A DNA stretch of 6,210 nucleotides from the NCBI GenBank assembly GCA_016199905.1, contig JACQFU010000503.1, forward strand, positions 1 to 6,210. The letters run 5' to 3'. Below, piece after piece: positions 3,906-6,210 of the stretch. The position numbers and the translations under genes were made by a program. Numbering within the stretch: position 1 is the first letter of the stretch; each line of letters starts with the position of its first letter. The notes beneath the pieces were generated by a model that did no database searches, was not told the DNA's origin, and was given only the letters and a program-made list of their open reading frames with translations. Origin of the DNA: Candidatus Wallbacteria bacterium (GTDB lineage Bacteria > Muiribacteriota > UBA6191 > JACPRK01).

Positions 3906-6210
3906 ATGAGAGGATCGTATGTGGGGAGTCGCACCGAGCGGAGTGCCCGATTGTTCCTGGCGGCGCTGATCGCCGCCGCATCGTCGGCCTCGGCGCTCGC
4001 CGCCGGAGGCGTGCTGGTCAGCTCTCTCACCTTCAGCAAGGGGCCGGCGTTCGTCACCGCCGGATCGCTGACGGTGACGGCGGCCTTCGACGCGGCCATG
4101 GCCGCCAGTCCTCAACCCACGCTCGTGTTTTCGGGCGCAGGCGGTCCGCGGTTCACGCTCGGATCCACGACCCAGGCAGCCACCGACACGTACGTCTTCG
4201 GCGTGACCGTGGCCGGCAGCACATCTCAGGCCGGCGATCCCTATGTCGCGACCGTCGACAACGGGCTAAGCTCGCTCGGCATCACCCAGACGGCGCCGGC
4301 GTCGCAGTTGGGTGCCGTAGACACCAAACTGCCGACGGCGTTTCTCACGTACTCCGGGAACCAGACGGCCGAGGGCGCTGGCCTGCTGACGATCGCGGCC
4401 ACATTCAACGAGTCGCTGGCCGTGACGCCTCAGATCGACATCGTCACGCAGGGGACTGCGGCGAACGTCACCAACCAACCGATGGCCGCTACCACCGACC
4501 CGAGTGTCTGGAGTTTCGTTTACACGGTGCGGGCGGCCAACGGGACGACTTTCTTCGACGGCACCTCCCGGGTCACCGTACATGACGGCGCCGACTCCGC
4601 GGGCAACCTGAACGTATCGCCGGGAAGCAACCGATCGTTCGTAATCGACACGACCGGCGCCATCCCGACGCTGACGTTCAGCAAACCTTCCGGCGCCGTC
4701 AGCGCGGGCCCTCTCACGGTGACCGCCACCTTCAATGAAGATCTATCCACGACTCCCACGATCGCGCTGGATCGCCCTGGAACCGGCGACGACCTCGGCG
4801 CAACCAGTTTGGCAGCCACGGCGGATCCGAAGGTGTTCACCTTCACGCGCACGGTGGCGCCCCAAAACGCCGCCACGTTGGGCACGATCCTCGACGGTTC
4901 GACGGCGATCGCGATATCGAACGCCTTCGACGTGGCCGGCAACGCCAATCAGGCGGCCAATCCCGGCAGTCTGACCATCGACACCACGCCACCCTCCATC
5001 ACGCTCAGCTACAGCAAGAGTTCCGCGGCCGTGAATGGGGGCTCGCTGTTCGTCACGGCAACTTTCTCCGAGCCGATCACGCCTGCGGCGCCGAGAATCG
5101 CAATCGATCGACCGGGAACGGGCAATGATGTCAGCGCTACCGCGTTGACAGCCACCGCCGACCGGAGAGTGTGGTTGTTCGTGTACAGCGTCGCGCAAGC
5201 CAACACCGCTACGCTGGGCACCATCCTCGATGGCCTTGCCACAGCGACCATCACGAACGCCTTCGACGAAGCCGGCAACGTCAACTCGGCGACCGGCAAC
5301 GCCAGCTTCACCATCGACACCTCGGCTCCCGTGCAGTCGTCGTTGACGTTCAGCAAGGGACCGGGGCAGCTCAAGGCCGGCTCTTTGAGCGTCACGGCGG
5401 TCTACAGCGAGTCGATAGCGACGACTCCGACGCTTTCGTTCAGCGGCGCGGCGGCCGGGCATTTTGCCGTCGACTCGACTGCGCGCGCTTCGACGAACAC
5501 CTATGTCTTGGGCGCGACGCTAGACAGTACTCCGACCGCCCAGAGCGGAGACGCCTATGTGGCCACCGTCGACGGCGCCACGGACGTGGCTGGAAACCTC
5601 CAGGCGTCACCGGGTACGGCGTCCGGCATCGCCGACAATGTCGCGCCGAGCGTGCCGGCGCTCTCGTTCAGCAAGGGCCCCGGGTTCGTCTCCGCTGGAG
5701 CCCTGGCGGTCACGGCAGCCTACAACGAACCGATGGGAACAACGCCGACGCTGGTCTTCTCCGGAACCGGCGGCAGCCACTTCACGGTGAGCTCCACGAC
5801 TCGCCCGTCATCGAGCCTCTACGTCTTTTCCGTCGCGGTCGACACGACGGCAACCGCGCAGGGCGGCGACGCCTATACGGCCACAGTCGACGCAGGCGTC
5901 GATCCTTCGGGCAACGCTCAATCGGGCCCGGCCATCCAGGCAGGCATTGCGGACAATCGGGCCCCCGCGCTACTCACGGTCACGTTCAGCCGAGGGCCTG
6001 CCTTCGTCAACGCAGGGGCGTTGTCGGTTACCGCGACGTACAACGAAGCCATGTCTACTACGCCAACGCTTACGTTCACGGGCGCCGGCGCAGCGCACCT
6101 CGCGGCAAGCTCGACAACTCGGTCCGCGACGAACACATACGTATTCTCGGTGACTGTAGACGCATCTCCAACTTCGCAGGGGGGGGATGCCTACGTGGCG
6201 AGAGTCGATG
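3906..6210 (+). CDS. Secreted protein of tandem bacterial Ig-like repeats (3' partial)
   Basis: The frame starting at ATG 3906 has no stop and runs off the window, with 768 residues visible. The start is supported by AGGAG at 3892-3896 and by the signal peptide: basic n-region (R2, R9, R12, R15), hydrophobic LFLAALIAAA (16-25) and a likely cleavage after ALA (30-32). From residue 39 the protein consists only of Ig-like repeats of about 103-112 residues, seven of them visible. Each opens like LTFSKGP, then AGSLTVTATFNE, then a strand-rich middle, and usually ends with a D-x-A/S-GN turn. The motif T-A-T-F/Y-N/S-E resembles SbsA-type and other bacterial Ig-like (Big) domains. There are no cysteines, and Thr, Ser, Ala and Gly are abundant, as in extracellular fibres and adhesins. 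No catalytic, anchoring or sorting domain is visible. These would be in the missing C-terminal part. A surface stalk, adhesin or autotransporter-like role is inferred, and the exact function is unknown. Confidence 0.9.
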   Translation, partial: MRGSYVGSRTERSARLFLAALIAAASSASALAAGGVLVSSLTFSKGPAFVTAGSLTVTAAFDAAMAASPQPTLVFSGAGGPRFTLGSTTQAATDTYVFGVTVAGSTSQAGDPYVATVDNGLSSLGITQTAPASQLGAVDTKLPTAFLTYSGNQTAEGAGLLTIAATFNESLAVTPQIDIVTQGTAANVTNQPMAATTDPSVWSFVYTVRAANGTTFFDGTSRVTVHDGADSAGNLNVSPGSNRSFVIDTTGAIPTLTFSKPSGAVSAGPLTVTATFNEDLSTTPTIALDRPGTGDDLGATSLAATADPKVFTFTRTVAPQNAATLGTILDGSTAIAISNAFDVAGNANQAANPGSLTIDTTPPSITLSYSKSSAAVNGGSLFVTATFSEPITPAAPRIAIDRPGTGNDVSATALTATADRRVWLFVYSVAQANTATLGTILDGLATATITNAFDEAGNVNSATGNASFTIDTSAPVQSSLTFSKGPGQLKAGSLSVTAVYSESIATTPTLSFSGAAAGHFAVDSTARASTNTYVLGATLDSTPTAQSGDAYVATVDGATDVAGNLQASPGTASGIADNVAPSVPALSFSKGPGFVSAGALAVTAAYNEPMGTTPTLVFSGTGGSHFTVSSTTRPSSSLYVFSVAVDTTATAQGGDAYTATVDAGVDPSGNAQSGPAIQAGIADNRAPALLTVTFSRGPAFVNAGALSVTATYNEAMSTTPTLTFTGAGAAHLAASSTTRSATNTYVFSVTVDASPTSQGGDAYVARVD
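4020..4328 (+). repeat. Ig-like repeat 1, class A (103 residues)
   Basis: Residues 39-141. It has the class A core PTLVFSGAGGPRFT and the strand TYVFGVTV, followed by AGDPYVATVD. It lacks the D-x-A-GN turn and the G-I-ADN linker of the later class A units and ends in a diverged Q/T/A stretch, so it is the most degenerate unit. Confidence 0.8.
4329..4658 (+). repeat. Ig-like repeat 2, class B (110 residues)
   Basis: Residues 142-251. It opens LPTAFLTYSG and carries ATFNESLAVTPQI, AATTDPSVWSFVYTV and DSAGNLNVSPG, closing with SFVIDTTG. It is a diverged class B unit: the D-R-PGTG motif of units 3 and 4 is replaced by TQGTAANV. Confidence 0.8.
4659..4988 (+). repeat. Ig-like repeat 3, class B (110 residues)
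   Basis: Residues 252-361. Class B hallmarks are ALDRPGTGDD, ATADPKVFTFTRTV, AATLGTILDG, NAFDVAGNANQA and the terminal TIDTT. It is the closest relative of unit 4. Confidence 0.85.
4989..5324 (+). repeat. Ig-like repeat 4, class B (112 residues)
   Basis: Residues 362-473. It shares AIDRPGTGND, ATADRRVWLFVYSV, TATLGTILDG, NAFDEAGNVNSA and FTIDTS with unit 3. The two also share short identical DNA blocks such as CGAACGCCTTCGACG/ACGAACGCCTTCGACG, consistent with duplication. Confidence 0.85.
5325..5642 (+). repeat. Ig-like repeat 5, class A (106 residues)
   Basis: Residues 474-579. It opens SLTFSKGPGQLKAGSL and has PTLSFSGAAAGHFAV, NTYVLGATLD, AQSGDAYVATVD, DVAGNLQASPG and the linker GIADNV. 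It begins the class A run that continues to the window edge. Confidence 0.85.
5643..5960 (+). repeat. Ig-like repeat 6, class A (106 residues)
   Basis: Residues 580-685, the same length as unit 5. Hallmarks are LSFSKGPGFVSAGAL, PTLVFSGTGGSHFTV, LYVFSVAVD, AQGGDAYTATVD, DPSGNAQSG and GIADNR. Confidence 0.85.
5961..6210 (+). repeat. Ig-like repeat 7, class A (cut by window edge)
   Basis: Residues 686-768 are visible. It shows VTFSRGPAFVNAGAL, ATYNEAMSTTPTLTFTG, NTYVFSVTVD and SQGGDAYVARVD. The Q-G-G-D codons contain a run of eight G (6179-6186). More repeats probably follow beyond the window. Confidence 0.8.

Noticed and set aside
3830..4585. A 251-codon + strand frame overlapping the start of the Ig-repeat gene
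   Set aside because: Its product is rich in R, G, H and D without recognisable domains. The overlapping frame at 3906 has a ribosome binding site, a signal peptide and repeats.

Overview
The window comes from a GC-rich bacterial chromosome. Reading frames prefer G/C at third positions, Shine-Dalgarno sites are clear, and the exported proteins have bacterial signal peptides. All three recognisable genes lie on the + strand. I cannot fix the lineage. A Gram-negative, Acidobacteriota-like or myxobacteria-like organism would fit, but that is a guess from composition and protein flavour.

Positions 2-3106 hold carB, the large subunit of carbamoyl-phosphate synthase, which makes carbamoyl phosphate for pyrimidine and arginine synthesis. 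The 5' end is cut by the window edge. The protein resembles the CPS domains of animal CAD and CPS1 more than E. coli CarB. The gene is interrupted at 1205-1207 by an in-frame TAA that replaces exactly one codon of an otherwise continuous alignment. The reading frame is the same on both sides, and no start codon follows until 1313. A perfect 10-bp tandem repeat begins 7 bases after the stop. This is a nonsense mutation, a sequencing error or, less likely, a functional split gene.

Positions 3167-3670 hold msrB (methionine-R-sulfoxide reductase), 60 bases after carB. A strong ribosome binding site points to a GTG start that adds a signal-peptide-like leader. A second possible start at 3272 would give an ordinary cytoplasmic enzyme.

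Positions 3671-3905 are a 235-base non-coding gap with two hairpins and no clear promoter or U-tract.

From 3906 to the right edge runs one long open frame with no stop. It encodes a secreted, cysteine-free protein of tandem Ig-like repeats of about 103-112 residues. Seven units are visible, in two subclasses ordered A-B-B-B-A-A-A. An 8-base G tract lies in the seventh unit.

The first two genes could share a transcript. The repeat protein has its own ribosome binding site and looks functionally separate. I found no RNA genes, CRISPR arrays, insertion sequences or phage genes.
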